From an uncultured Muribaculum sp. (lineage in GTDB: Bacteria > Bacteroidota > Bacteroidia > Bacteroidales > Muribaculaceae), in NCBI GenBank assembly GCA_910578835.1, contig CAJTSK010000021.1, forward strand, positions 1 through 48,728: DNA of 48,728 bases, read 5' to 3'. The first letter of the stretch is position 1. Each line of letters starts with the position of its first letter. Below the pieces are notes generated by a model. It was not told the origin of the DNA. It saw nothing but the letters and a program-made list of their open reading frames with translations, and searched no databases. Made by a program: the position numbers and the translations under genes. Positions 1-9,093 of this stretch are shown here, piece after piece.

Positions 1-65
1 TCGTCTCAAGCTATACGACCCTGACAGCAACATTTATTATTAAACAAGCTCTTAATGTACACCTG

Positions 66-73
66 CAAATATA
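66..73 (-). promoter_or_regulatory. Candidate leftward -7 promoter element
   Basis: Read on the minus strand the sequence is TATATTTG, matching the Bacteroidota -7 consensus TAnnTTTG. TTTG sequences lie upstream at 92-89 and 101-98, with spacings of 15 and 24 bases rather than the usual 19 to 21. It points out of the left edge of the window, so its gene is not visible. The dyads at 80-138 sit just upstream of it, where an operator would be expected. Confidence 0.3.
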
Positions 74-79
74 GTCGTT

Positions 80-151
80 TATACTTTACAAAACAAGCAA
101 AAGTGTAGGATTTGTAAAGTATACATGCACACTTTTGCATTTTCTGCAAAA
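80..151. repeat. Interleaved inverted repeats
   Basis: A 13-bp arm at 80-92 (TATACTTTACAAA) is matched by its reverse complement at 111-123. A 10-bp arm at 97-106 (GCAAAAGTGT) is matched at 129-138. The two dyads interlock in the order of an H-type pseudoknot. The arm at 133-139 (TTTTGCA) can instead pair with 145-151. They may be operator sites for a leftward promoter, or a structured RNA. I see no gene in 1-239. Confidence 0.6.
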
Positions 152-182
152 AACACAAAGTATAGATTATATACAATAAACG

Positions 183-222
183 AAAAAGGTGCCGTATCAA
201 TATTTTGACGCGGCACCTTTTT
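183..222 (-). terminator. Intrinsic terminator of the galacturonate operon
   Basis: A perfect 12-bp stem (AAAAAGGTGCCG at 183-194 against CGGCACCTTTTT at 211-222) encloses a 16-base loop. It lies 18 bases beyond the stop of the transporter gene on the minus strand. The A/T tails make it potentially bidirectional. Confidence 0.85.
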
Positions 223-239
223 ATAAATTAACGGGAGTA

Positions 240-1745
240 TCAGGCGTTGACCTCGATCTTCTTGTAGCGGGGAACAAGTAGCTTCATGATTGCCCAACCG
301 ACAAGGTAGGCAACACCGCAGATGCAGAATACCACGAAGTAACCGGCAGGCTTGCCTTCGTAGCTCATGAACGCCATGCGGGTCTGGTCGGCGTAATCAA
401 ACAGCACACCTGAGCCGAGGTTGATAAGGAACGAGCCTATACCTCCTGCCATACCGCCGATACCGATAATGGTAGCGATGGTGCTCTTGGGGAACATGTC
501 GCCTACTACAGAGTAGATGTTGGCGCTCCATGACTGGTGAGCCGCACCGGCAATACCGATGATGATGATAGGCATCCAGGGCGATACAGAGCTGAGCGGC
601 TGCGCTGCAAGAGCCAGCAAGGGGAAGACGGCAAAGATAAGCATTGCCTTCATACGTGCTGAATAGGCGTCAACCTTCACGCCGCGACGCGCTGCATTGT
701 CGATAAAGACTGTAGGCAACTTACCGCCATAGATTGATAACATGGTGATAAGATAGAGTACAAAAATCATCATCATACCCTCACCTGAAGAAGTTGAGAG
801 CTTGAACACGTCGGTGATATAAGCAGGTGTCCAGAAGAGGAAGAACCACCACACACCGTCGGTGAGGAACTTACCGAAGAACACAGCCCATGTCTGCGGG
901 TATTTGAAACATTTCAGGAAGGGGATTGTGGCAGTCTCGCTGTCTTCAATCTCAGCCTTTTCCTTGGGTGTTTCATCGGGGGCATCGTCATCTTGCTCGA
1001 TGTAAGCAAGCTCGGCACTGTTTACACGGGGATTTTCAGCGGGTTTCTTATAAAGGAAAATCCAGAATCCCATCCACACAAAACCGAGGGCACCGATGAT
1101 GACAAACGCCATCTCCCAGCCGTTGCCCCAGCCGATGCTCTGGAAATACTTCGCAAGCGGACCGATGGTAAACGGAGCTATCAAAGCGCCCACAGCCGAG
1201 CCGGCATTGAAAATGGCGGTTGCAAAGGCGCGGTCACGCTTCGGGAAATATTCGGCGGTCACCTTGATGGCAGCGGGGAAGTTACCTGCCTCACCAAGCG
1301 CAAGGATTGTGCGCGCCACAAGGAAGAAATATACTGACACGGTAGCGATGGTCACCGCAAGATCACCGGTAGCCTGCACAAGACCTGCGGTGCTGTCAAG
1401 GCCAAGGTAGCCTTCAGTAGCTATACCGCACACTGCATGAAGACACGCACCTGCCGACCATACTCCAATCGCCCAGAGATAACCTTTCTTCGTGCCCATC
1501 CAGTCGATGAATCGACCGGCAAGCAGATTGGCTACGGCATAGACGATTGAAAACACTGCCGTAATAAGACCGTAGTTGGCATCGGTCCAGTGAAATTCAG
1601 GGGAAATGAACTCCTTCCAGGTAAGCGAGAGCACCTGGCGGTCCATATAGTTGACGGTAGTTGCCAAGAATAGCAACAGACATATTGTCCAGCGGAAGCT
1701 CGTCATTTTCTGATTAGCGGCCGAGAGTGGAGTGGTAGTAGCCAT
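240..1745 (-). CDS. exuT: Hexuronate transporter, MFS (ExuT-like)
   Basis: This 501-residue integral inner-membrane protein belongs to the anion:cation symporter branch of the major facilitator superfamily and probably imports galacturonate or glucuronate. Hydrophobic segments suggest about 12 membrane spans. The N-terminal segment with NYMDRQVLS (about 32-40) and the loop with the EAGNFPAAIK motif (about 151-160) are typical of hexuronate transporters such as ExuT. The ATG start lies 2 bases beyond the uxaC stop, so it is the last gene of the six-gene operon and is followed by the terminator at 183-222. The sugar specificity is inferred from the neighbouring uxaABC genes. A hydrophilic acidic insert (about residues 255-272, rich in D and E) interrupts the central cytoplasmic loop. 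Confidence 0.88.
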   Translation of the reverse strand: MATTTPLSAANQKMTSFRWTICLLLFLATTVNYMDRQVLSLTWKEFISPEFHWTDANYGLITAVFSIVYAVANLLAGRFIDWMGTKKGYLWAIGVWSAGACLHAVCGIATEGYLGLDSTAGLVQATGDLAVTIATVSVYFFLVARTILALGEAGNFPAAIKVTAEYFPKRDRAFATAIFNAGSAVGALIAPFTIGPLAKYFQSIGWGNGWEMAFVIIGALGFVWMGFWIFLYKKPAENPRVNSAELAYIEQDDDAPDETPKEKAEIEDSETATIPFLKCFKYPQTWAVFFGKFLTDGVWWFFLFWTPAYITDVFKLSTSSGEGMMMIFVLYLITMLSIYGGKLPTVFIDNAARRGVKVDAYSARMKAMLIFAVFPLLALAAQPLSSVSPWMPIIIIGIAGAAHQSWSANIYSVVGDMFPKSTIATIIGIGGMAGGIGSFLINLGSGVLFDYADQTRMAFMSYEGKPAGYFVVFCICGVAYLVGWAIMKLLVPRYKKIEVNA

Positions 1746-1747
1746 AA

Positions 1748-3163
1748 TCAGAATTTGAAGTAGTTTTTAGCGTTATTATAGCATATATCCTCAATCATCT
1801 GATTTACGCGCTCAGCTTCATAACCGGTGTAGGGAATCTCTCCGTTCTCGACATCGGTACCTACAAGGTTACACAGAGTGCGGCGGAAATATTCGTGACG
1901 CGGATAAGAAAGGAATGAACGTGAGTCAGTGAGCATACCTACGAAGCGGCTGAGCAGACCGAGCAGTGAAAGAGCGTTCATCTGCTTCTGCATGCCATCC
2001 TTCTGATCGAGGAACCACCAGCCTGAACCAAACTGAATCTTACCTGCTACAGTGCCATCCTGGAAGTTGCCGAGCATCGTGGCTATTACCTCGTTGGCAC
2101 AGGGGTTAAGGTTGTAGAGGATAGTTTTGGTGAGCTTGCCGCGGCTGTTAAGCTTGTCAAGATACTTGGCGCAAGACTTTGCTGTGTTAAACTCGCCGAT
2201 TGAGTCGAAACCGGTGTCAGGACCGAGTAACTTGAACATCTTTGAGTTATTGTTGCGGATAGCGCCATAGTGGAACTGCTGTGTCCAGCCTGACGCATAG
2301 TCCATCTCGCCAAACACGATCATCATCGCGCTCTTGAACTTTTCGATTTCCTCGGCAGAAAGCTCTTTGCCACCATATACCTTGTCAAATATAGCGTCAA
2401 TCTCGGCGTCGGTGTAGTCAGCAGCATAGAATTCCTCGATACCGTGGTCAGATAGACGGCAACCCATCTCCTCGAAGAAGTCGTGACGCTTCTGGAGTGC
2501 GTCAACCATGTCGCTGAACTTATTGATGGTCACGCCTGACACCTCGGCAAGCTTCTCTACATAAGCGCGGAACTCGGCGGGATTCTCGACAGCCATAGCC
2601 TTGTCGGGACGCCAGGTGGGGAGCATCTTCACCTCAAAACCGCTGTCACGTACCTGCTTGTGATATTCAAGGGAGTCAACAGGGTCGTCAGTGGTGCAGA
2701 CAGTCTCCACATTGTAACGGCGCATAAATCCGCGCGCGGTCATAGTGGGGTCGTTCTGAAGCTTGTCGTTACACTCGTCAAAGATTTCACGGGCGGTAGT
2801 GGGGTTGAGCAGCTTGTCGATACCGAAAGCAGTCTTCAACTCCAGATGAGTCCAGTGATAAAGGGGGTTACGGAAAGTGTAAGGCACGGTCTCCGCCCAC
2901 TTTTCAAACTTTTCCCAGTCAGAGGTATCGGTGCCTGTGCAGAAGCGCTCGTCAACACCGTTGGAACGCATGGCACGCCACTTGTAATGGTCGCCGCCAA
3001 GCCATATCTCGGTGATTGATTTAAACTTATGGTCGTCAGCTACCATCTTGGGGATCAAGTGGCAGTGATAGTCTATGATAGGCATTTTAGCTGCATGCTC
3101 ATGATACAGTTTCTGTGCGGTTTCGGTCTGCAACAGAAAGTTTTCATCCATAAAAGGTTTCAT
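1748..3163 (-). CDS. uxaC: Glucuronate/galacturonate isomerase
   Basis: UxaC converts D-galacturonate to D-tagaturonate and D-glucuronate to D-fructuronate, the first cytoplasmic step of hexuronate breakdown. The 471 residues match the family's usual length of about 470. The protein begins with the typical F-MDENFLLQTETA segment, and the metal-binding DYHCHL motif (His33 and His35) places it in the amidohydrolase-type TIM-barrel superfamily. Other family signatures are the GGDHYKWRAMR segment and the RFVGMLTDSRSFLSYPRHEYFRR segment near the C-terminus. The ATG at 3163 follows the uxaA stop by 14 bases, and the stop lies 2 bases before the transporter start, so translation is probably coupled within the operon. 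Confidence 0.96.
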   Translation of the reverse strand: MKPFMDENFLLQTETAQKLYHEHAAKMPIIDYHCHLIPKMVADDHKFKSITEIWLGGDHYKWRAMRSNGVDERFCTGTDTSDWEKFEKWAETVPYTFRNPLYHWTHLELKTAFGIDKLLNPTTAREIFDECNDKLQNDPTMTARGFMRRYNVETVCTTDDPVDSLEYHKQVRDSGFEVKMLPTWRPDKAMAVENPAEFRAYVEKLAEVSGVTINKFSDMVDALQKRHDFFEEMGCRLSDHGIEEFYAADYTDAEIDAIFDKVYGGKELSAEEIEKFKSAMMIVFGEMDYASGWTQQFHYGAIRNNNSKMFKLLGPDTGFDSIGEFNTAKSCAKYLDKLNSRGKLTKTILYNLNPCANEVIATMLGNFQDGTVAGKIQFGSGWWFLDQKDGMQKQMNALSLLGLLSRFVGMLTDSRSFLSYPRHEYFRRTLCNLVGTDVENGEIPYTGYEAERVNQMIEDICYNNAKNYFKF

Positions 3164-3177
3164 TGTTTTTCTTAAGG

Positions 3178-4683
3178 TTAAAGGGTTACACCATTTTTGA
3201 AAATCGATATCTCATGGATACCGCTCTTTTCAGAATTTACAAGACGGCCGCTTGCCACCTCGATTACATATTTTACAAAGCGCGCGAGCACTTCGTCCAT
3301 TGATTCATCCTCGACAAGTACACCGGCGTTGAAGTCAATCCATGCGGGCTTGCGGGCGGCAAGTCCGGAATTGGTCGATACCTTCATTGTGGGCACAAAT
3401 GTGCCGAATGGGGTACCGCGACCGGTGGTGAACAGTACCATCTGGCAGCCTGCAGCCGCAAGCGCGGTGGAAGCCACGAGGTCATTGCCGGGAGCCGAGA
3501 GCAGGTTGAGTCCGTGATTGTGGATACGCTCACCATATTCAAGCACACCGTAGACAGGGCTCTTTCCTGACTTCTGGGTACAGCCGAGCGCCTTCTCTTC
3601 GAGAGTGGATATACCGCCTGCCTTGTTGCCCGGCGACGGATTTTCACCCACAGGCTCGCCGTGGCTGAGGAAATATTCCTTGAAGTTGTTAATCAGGTCG
3701 ATGGTCTGACCAAGCAGATGGTCGTCGGCACAACGCTTCATGAGGATAGTCTCTGCACCAAACATCTCGGGCACCTCGGTAAGCACGGTAGTACCGCCCT
3801 GAGCTTCACAGAGGTAATCGGAGAATGCTCCGAGGAGCGGGTTGGCGGTGATACCGGAGAATCCGTCGGAACCGCCACACTTCAAGCCGATACGTAGCTT
3901 GGATGCGGGCACGGGAGTGCGCTTGAGGTTCTTCGCATTGTTGTAGAGACCGCGCAAAATCTCAAGACCGGTCTCAACCTCGTCGCCTTCCACTTCCTGA
4001 CACACCATGAACTTCACGCGGTCACGGTCGTAATCGCCGCAAAATTCCTCAAACACCTTGGGCTGATTGTTTTCGCAACCAAGACCTACCACGAGGATAC
4101 CGCCCGCATTGGGGTGATGCACCATGTCGCGGAGTATCTTTTTGGTATTTTCATGGTCGTCGCCAAGCTGTGAGCAACCATAATTGTGGGGGAATCCGAA
4201 AATACCGTCAACGCCTTCTGCGCCGGTCTCGGCATTGAGGCGGTCGACAATCTGCTTTACAATGCCGTTTACACAGCCTACAGTCGGGATTACCCAGATT
4301 TCATTACGGATACCAACCTGACCGTCGGGACGCACATAGCCGTCGAAAGTGAGCGCAGGCTCGGTCGCAGAAACGACAGGAGCCGCACCGCCATTGATTT
4401 TTATGTCGGAGTAGTCGAGCTGACCGGCAAGATTGGTCTTTATATCGTTATGGTCAAGGTAAGAGCCTTCCTTCACGTCATGAAGCACATGACCGATGGG
4501 AAAACCGTACTTAATCACATTTTCGCCCGCAGCGATATCCTGCAGGGCAACCTTGTGTCCTGCAGGTATATCGGTAACGAGAGTTATTGACTTTCCGTCG
4601 ACTTCTATAACCGCTCCCTTTGAAAGGGGAGTTATCGCTACAGCTACATTGTCGGCGGGGTTGATCTTAATATATTCCTTCAT
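3178..4683 (-). CDS. uxaA: Altronate dehydratase
   Basis: UxaA dehydrates D-altronate to 2-keto-3-deoxygluconate (KDG), the third step of galacturonate catabolism, in the cytoplasm. The 501-residue protein is full length. It has the N-terminal SAF-type domain (about 5-80, with GHKVALQDI and the VIKYGFPIGH segment) and the large catalytic UxaA/GarD domain, seen in the GYVRPDGQVGIRNE, GCSQLGDD and GLKCGGSDGFSGITANP segments. Cysteines in the latter two motifs are the candidate iron ligands known for the family. The gene sits 2 bases after uxaB and 14 bases before uxaC in the same operon. Confidence 0.96.
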   Translation of the reverse strand: MKEYIKINPADNVAVAITPLSKGAVIEVDGKSITLVTDIPAGHKVALQDIAAGENVIKYGFPIGHVLHDVKEGSYLDHNDIKTNLAGQLDYSDIKINGGAAPVVSATEPALTFDGYVRPDGQVGIRNEIWVIPTVGCVNGIVKQIVDRLNAETGAEGVDGIFGFPHNYGCSQLGDDHENTKKILRDMVHHPNAGGILVVGLGCENNQPKVFEEFCGDYDRDRVKFMVCQEVEGDEVETGLEILRGLYNNAKNLKRTPVPASKLRIGLKCGGSDGFSGITANPLLGAFSDYLCEAQGGTTVLTEVPEMFGAETILMKRCADDHLLGQTIDLINNFKEYFLSHGEPVGENPSPGNKAGGISTLEEKALGCTQKSGKSPVYGVLEYGERIHNHGLNLLSAPGNDLVASTALAAAGCQMVLFTTGRGTPFGTFVPTMKVSTNSGLAARKPAWIDFNAGVLVEDESMDEVLARFVKYVIEVASGRLVNSEKSGIHEISIFKNGVTL

Positions 4684-4685
4684 AA

Positions 4686-6167
4686 TCAGAGGATAGTCTT
4701 GACGGTTTCGAGCATACCCTTGTCGCGGATAGAATCAAGATACTCAACCACAAGGTCGGTAAGACCGGGGATGGTGTTGAGATTGCCATGATCTTTCCAT
4801 ATAAGTTCATCGGCAGCGAGTACGCCTTCAGCCACCTTGCGGGTATCGCCGGTAGCCCAGAGGTCGGTGAGAAGCTGCATGATCTGCTGGTCGTCGTTAG
4901 GCACGATGTCGGCTCCGTCGGCACGCTTGCCACCCTTGTAGTAAGTGATGATTGCGGCAAGACCGAGCACGATACCCTTGGGAAGCTCACCCTTACGCTC
5001 CAGATAGGTCTTGAGACCGGGAAGGTCGCGGGTCTGGAATTTCGGGAATGAGTTGAGCATGATAGAGGTCACCTGGTGGTCAACATAGGGGTTGTCGAAG
5101 CGTTCAAGCACGCTTTCGCCATACTTCTTCAGCTCATCCATCGGGAGGTTGAGTGTCTGCATAAGTTCATCAAACTGCACCTTGCGGATATACTCGCCGA
5201 GCACGGGATGATTGCAGGCATCGCGCACGATATCTACGCCCGACAGGTAGCTGACAGGTGAAAGCACAGTGTGGGGACCGTTGAGAAGGGTCACCTTTCT
5301 TTCATGATAGGGAGCCTCTGAATCGGTGATAATCACGTTAAGACCTGCCTTTTCAGCGGGGAACTCGGCACGGAGCTCTTCGATTGACATGTTGTCGGGC
5401 TTTTCTATAACCCAGAGGTGGAATGCCTCGCCCTGTACAACAACATTGTCCTTGTAGCCGAGTTTTTCCTGAATCTGGTTGATTTCCTTGCGGGGGAATC
5501 CGGGCACGATACGGTCAACGAGGGTAGCACATACATAATTATATGTGTTAAACCAGCTCTTGAAGGCGTCATAATCAGCACCGAGGTCCTCTTTCCAAAG
5601 GTCGATAGTGCGGTTGATGCAATCTTTCAGGTGGTGACCGTTTTCAAATATAAGCTCGCAGGGCATGATGATAAGACCCTTGTCGGCAGCTCCGTTGAAT
5701 GTCTTGAAACGACGGTAGAGAAGCTGGGTAAGACGTGCGGGATAGTTTTCGCAGGGAGTATCAGTAAACTTACTTTCAGCGCTGAAGGTGATACCTGCCT
5801 CGGTGGTGTTGGAAATAACGAAGCGGATTTCGGGCTGGTCAGCAAGACCCATGTAAGCGTCAAACTGCTCATAGGGGTTAAGACCGCGGCTGAGGCAGTC
5901 GATACGGGTAAGCGAGTTGACTACTTCGCCGTTGAGACGTCCCTGAAGGTTGACATGATACATGCAGTCCTGACCCTGAAGAAGAGACATGGGGAATGCC
6001 ATGCGGGTACCCTGAAGCACTACTACCGACGCGTTGAAGTCAGTAGTGTCGTTCATGTTTTTCACGATCCAGTCCACAAATGCGCGGAGGAAGTTACCCT
6101 CACCGAATTGAATGATTTTTTCGGGAGCGACTGCCTTGGGAGCAGTAAGTTTATTTAAAACTTTCAT
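4686..6167 (-). CDS. uxaB: Tagaturonate reductase
   Basis: UxaB is the NADH-dependent reductase that converts D-tagaturonate to D-altronate, linking UxaC to UxaA. It belongs to the long-chain mannitol dehydrogenase family, and its 493 residues fit the family. The N-terminal Rossmann-type start is visible as IIQFGEGNFLRAFVDW (about 18-33). The catalytic-domain signature follows as SEAPYHERKVTLLNGPHT, with the catalytic lysine in ERKV. UxuB-type fructuronate reductase is the close alternative, but the adjacent altronate dehydratase favours UxaB. The ATG at 6167 lies 30 bases after the pectinesterase stop, and the stop lies 2 bases from the uxaA start. Confidence 0.94.
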   Translation of the reverse strand: MKVLNKLTAPKAVAPEKIIQFGEGNFLRAFVDWIVKNMNDTTDFNASVVVLQGTRMAFPMSLLQGQDCMYHVNLQGRLNGEVVNSLTRIDCLSRGLNPYEQFDAYMGLADQPEIRFVISNTTEAGITFSAESKFTDTPCENYPARLTQLLYRRFKTFNGAADKGLIIMPCELIFENGHHLKDCINRTIDLWKEDLGADYDAFKSWFNTYNYVCATLVDRIVPGFPRKEINQIQEKLGYKDNVVVQGEAFHLWVIEKPDNMSIEELRAEFPAEKAGLNVIITDSEAPYHERKVTLLNGPHTVLSPVSYLSGVDIVRDACNHPVLGEYIRKVQFDELMQTLNLPMDELKKYGESVLERFDNPYVDHQVTSIMLNSFPKFQTRDLPGLKTYLERKGELPKGIVLGLAAIITYYKGGKRADGADIVPNDDQQIMQLLTDLWATGDTRKVAEGVLAADELIWKDHGNLNTIPGLTDLVVEYLDSIRDKGMLETVKTIL

Positions 6168-6197
6168 AACAAGATATGTGTTAATTGTTTATTTAGT

Positions 6198-7163
6198 TTA
6201 TTTTCTATTTGGTTTCCACTTATTATTTATGTCATATATCGCCTCGTCGACATAGCGGCGTGCGGTGGCGGCATCGGGATTTGAAGCCCACGATACACGC
6301 CCGGCAGCTGCTCCACCCTCGCCTGTCGACCCATACTCGCCGTAGCGCGCGGTCGACTCGTTGTCGGGGTTACGCCAGTTGTCCCAGCCGGAAGGGATGA
6401 TGTGGCCGTCCATCTCGCAATCGATAAACATCGTGAAGGCATAAGGACGCCAGGGGCGGCCGAGATAGACTTTTTCCACGCCCGGAGCGGCTTTCAGGCG
6501 ACAACGGTTGAACACATAGCCTACCTCCACATCCTGCGGGGTGGAAGCGGCGGTGATATATGAGTCGCGCTTAGAGTAGATGGTGCAATCTTCAAACAGG
6601 GCGGTTGCCGGACCGAAGATGAAATCGGTGGTACCCTCGATATAGCAGCCGAGGAAATAGAGGCGCGAGTTATTGCCGCCGGTAAAGATTGTGTCCTGAT
6701 TGCCGAGAAAGCGGCAGTTGATAAATGAAAGGCGGTCGCCTTCAGTGTGAAGCGCCACTGCCTGCCCGAGCTGCTCGGCATTGTTCTCGATGGTGAGGTT
6801 GCGGAATGTCATGTCGCAGCCCTCCACCTTCACGGTGTAAGTGCGGAAAGTGCCCATCTTGTTAATGTTGGCATGGTCGTTGAAGGTGATGATGGTGCTG
6901 TCGACCGACTCACCTACAAACTCGACATTTTCAAGCCATGAGGGGATGACCAGTTTCTCGCGGTAGACACCGTTTTTGATATCGACCGTGACGGTATAGT
7001 CCATGAAAGCGCGTATGCCTTCCATCGCTTCGGTCAGGGTGGTATAATCGCCGGAGCCATCTTGCGCCACAGTGATATGGCGCTTATACTCTGCCGCCCC
7101 GAGCGGCATGGAAGCCATCAGGGCGATGAGTAACAGAGATACTATTGATATGTGTCGTAACAT
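6198..7163 (-). CDS. Pectin methylesterase (CE8)
   Basis: This exported carbohydrate esterase family 8 enzyme removes methyl groups from esterified homogalacturonan so that lyases and GH28 enzymes can act. The 321-residue sequence has an N-terminal signal peptide (about 1-23, ending LGAAEYK), then the right-handed beta-helix. Active-site motifs are intact: GQAVAL with Gln134, QDTIF with Asp157, TDFIFG with Asp180, and the YLGRPWRPY motif with Arg236 and Trp238. The ATG start gives a clean signal peptide. It is the second gene of the leftward operon, 15 bases after the GH43 gene and 30 bases before uxaB. The signal peptide has no obvious lipobox, so a periplasmic location is likely. Confidence 0.95.
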   Translation of the reverse strand: MLRHISIVSLLLIALMASMPLGAAEYKRHITVAQDGSGDYTTLTEAMEGIRAFMDYTVTVDIKNGVYREKLVIPSWLENVEFVGESVDSTIITFNDHANINKMGTFRTYTVKVEGCDMTFRNLTIENNAEQLGQAVALHTEGDRLSFINCRFLGNQDTIFTGGNNSRLYFLGCYIEGTTDFIFGPATALFEDCTIYSKRDSYITAASTPQDVEVGYVFNRCRLKAAPGVEKVYLGRPWRPYAFTMFIDCEMDGHIIPSGWDNWRNPDNESTARYGEYGSTGEGGAAAGRVSWASNPDAATARRYVDEAIYDINNKWKPNRK

Positions 7164-7178
7164 ATTTTACCGCTATGC

Positions 7179-8858
7179 CTATTTTGTTATACGGAACCAG
7201 TCAACATCGAGCCATCCGCTGTCGTTGCTATGCCAGGGGCGTACACAGAAGAGACCTACCTTGGCACCGATCCAGTGACCTTCACGCACATTGAGCGGCT
7301 TGCCGAAGCGGGTGAATTTCTTGCCGTCGAAGCTGTAGTAGAATTGAGCCTCTGCCGTATAATCAGCTTTCGCTGTGGGCTTCTTCGCTCCGGTGTATTT
7401 TACCTGTACACGAAGATATAGCTCCTTGTCAGCGTCAATCTTCACCGACTCTCCCTTGACTTCCTTGCCACCCTTGTTGGCTTTCTCGCAGTCGATGTTG
7501 ACGAGATACACGCCATCTTCGCGGCTTTCAAGGGCGATAGTGCCGTAGTTGTAACCCATCACGATAAGTCCGGCGAGCTCGCCGGCCTGCATCTTGCCGT
7601 TGTTGACACGGGGGCAGAACTTAACCTTGGCGGTAGCGGTGAAATTATGAGCGGGGAATTTCTGCAAAAGGATATTGGGCATGTCGTAAAGACGCTCGGC
7701 GCCGGGAGTGTTGTGAGAGAAGAGGCGCAGCTTGGAGGCGTTGGCATCGGCAAAATACCATAGAGCCGAGGGATTGCCCTTCCACTGCCACTGCAAGCCG
7801 AGGGTGTTGGCGTCAAATTCATCAGACTCGGCAGGATTCACCGCCTTGTAAGTCTTGCCTACATTGGGCTTGCGATATTTCAATACAGGCTCGCCCTTGC
7901 CGTCGCCATCGGGGTCGACACCAATCACGGGCCATCCGTCTTCATTCCACTTCATGGGCTGAAGGTGTACGACACGTCCGTAAGGACCCTTGTCCTGGAA
8001 ATGGACAAACCAGTCTTCCTTACCGTCGGGGGTGTCAATCCACGCGCCCTGGTGAGGACCGTTTATATCGGTCGTGCCCTGGTCCATGACGTTGCGTAAT
8101 TCGTAGGGACCCCACGGGCTCTTCGAGCGGAGCACTTCCTGCCATCCGGTGGCGACGCCACCCGACGGAGAGAAGATGTAATACCAGTCGCCACGCTTAT
8201 ACATCTTGGCGCCTTCGATAGTGGGGTTTTCAATATGTCCGTCGTAAATCATGCGGTCCTGACCGATGGTCTTGGTGCCGTCGGGGGTCATCTCAATCAT
8301 GCCGAGGATGCTCTTCACGCCGGCGCGGCTACCTGCGTAACCGTGGGCTATGTAAGCCTTGCCGTCTTCATCCCAGAAGGGGCAGGTGTCAATAATGCCT
8401 TTCGCCTTGTGAACCCACACGAGCGGCTCCCAGGGACCGGCGGGATTCTTGGTTTTGGTCATGAATATACCGAGGTCGGGGTCACCGTAGTAGATATAAT
8501 ACTCACCGTTGTGGTAGCGGATGGAGGGAGCCCACACGGCGTTACCGTGAGAAGGGTCGGGAGCCGCCTGCGCATATTCCGGCATCTCTGCGATGGCATG
8601 ACCTACGAGAGTCCAGTTGACAAGGTCCTTGGAGTGGAGCACGGGCAGACCGGGGATATCACAAAAGCTTGATGCCGTCATATAATAATCGTCGCCGACG
8701 CGCACTACGTCAGGGTCGGAATAATCAGCATTTATAATGGGATTTTTGTATTCGCCATTGCCAAGGTCGGGCGACCAGACATTGGATACCTGCGCCGATG
8801 ACATGAGCGCACCTGATGCAAGCATTGCCGCAAAAACGGATTTCTTTCCTTTAAACAT
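7179..8858 (-). CDS. Glycoside hydrolase family 43 enzyme
   Basis: This secreted or periplasmic five-blade beta-propeller glycosidase has 559 residues. The signal peptide is about 1-22. The GH43 start motif NPIINADYSDPDVVRVGDDYYM (about 39-60) holds the general-base aspartate. The pKa-modulating aspartate is in IIDTCPFWDEDG (near 157), and the general acid is probably the glutamate in NPTIEGAKMY (near 215). A C-terminal beta-sandwich of about 200 residues (from about 355) is typical of xylosidase or arabinofuranosidase subfamilies such as GH43_12. It probably trims arabinose or xylose side chains from pectin; the exact sugar cannot be read from the sequence. It is the first gene of the six-gene operon, and the 235 bases upstream must hold the operon promoter. 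Confidence 0.9.
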   Translation of the reverse strand: MFKGKKSVFAAMLASGALMSSAQVSNVWSPDLGNGEYKNPIINADYSDPDVVRVGDDYYMTASSFCDIPGLPVLHSKDLVNWTLVGHAIAEMPEYAQAAPDPSHGNAVWAPSIRYHNGEYYIYYGDPDLGIFMTKTKNPAGPWEPLVWVHKAKGIIDTCPFWDEDGKAYIAHGYAGSRAGVKSILGMIEMTPDGTKTIGQDRMIYDGHIENPTIEGAKMYKRGDWYYIFSPSGGVATGWQEVLRSKSPWGPYELRNVMDQGTTDINGPHQGAWIDTPDGKEDWFVHFQDKGPYGRVVHLQPMKWNEDGWPVIGVDPDGDGKGEPVLKYRKPNVGKTYKAVNPAESDEFDANTLGLQWQWKGNPSALWYFADANASKLRLFSHNTPGAERLYDMPNILLQKFPAHNFTATAKVKFCPRVNNGKMQAGELAGLIVMGYNYGTIALESREDGVYLVNIDCEKANKGGKEVKGESVKIDADKELYLRVQVKYTGAKKPTAKADYTAEAQFYYSFDGKKFTRFGKPLNVREGHWIGAKVGLFCVRPWHSNDSGWLDVDWFRITK

Positions 8859-8985
8859 AACTGTGTCCTTGATTACTGTTTTAATTCAACATCGCTAAAG
8901 GGCGCCATCATGGTCAAAATCCGGGTTGGTAATAGATACAGGCAATTAGGCGCCTCCCTTGATGATGAGTGGTTAATGATTTAAG

Positions 8986-9003
8986 TTTTGTAAAATTACA
9001 AAA
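8986..9003. promoter_or_regulatory. Perfect 8-bp dyad upstream of the GH43 operon
   Basis: TTTTGTAA (8986-8993) and TTACAAAA (8996-9003) form an inverted repeat with a 2-base spacer, 128 bases upstream of the GH43 start and 91 bases beyond the regulator stop. It could be an operator. I found no good TAnnTTTG element in the leftward direction in 8859-9093, and see nothing else in this gap. Confidence 0.35.
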
Positions 9004-9093
9004 TCTTCACCAATCTCCAATTGCATTTCCTGCCAAAAGAACGAGATTTTTTATCAAAATTGGATTTTCACGCGCAAAAACGCGCATTTTTCA

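Noticed and set aside
5418..6158. 246-residue open frame opposite uxaB
   Set aside because: It is a shadow frame of a well-supported gene, with no signal, domain or promoter.
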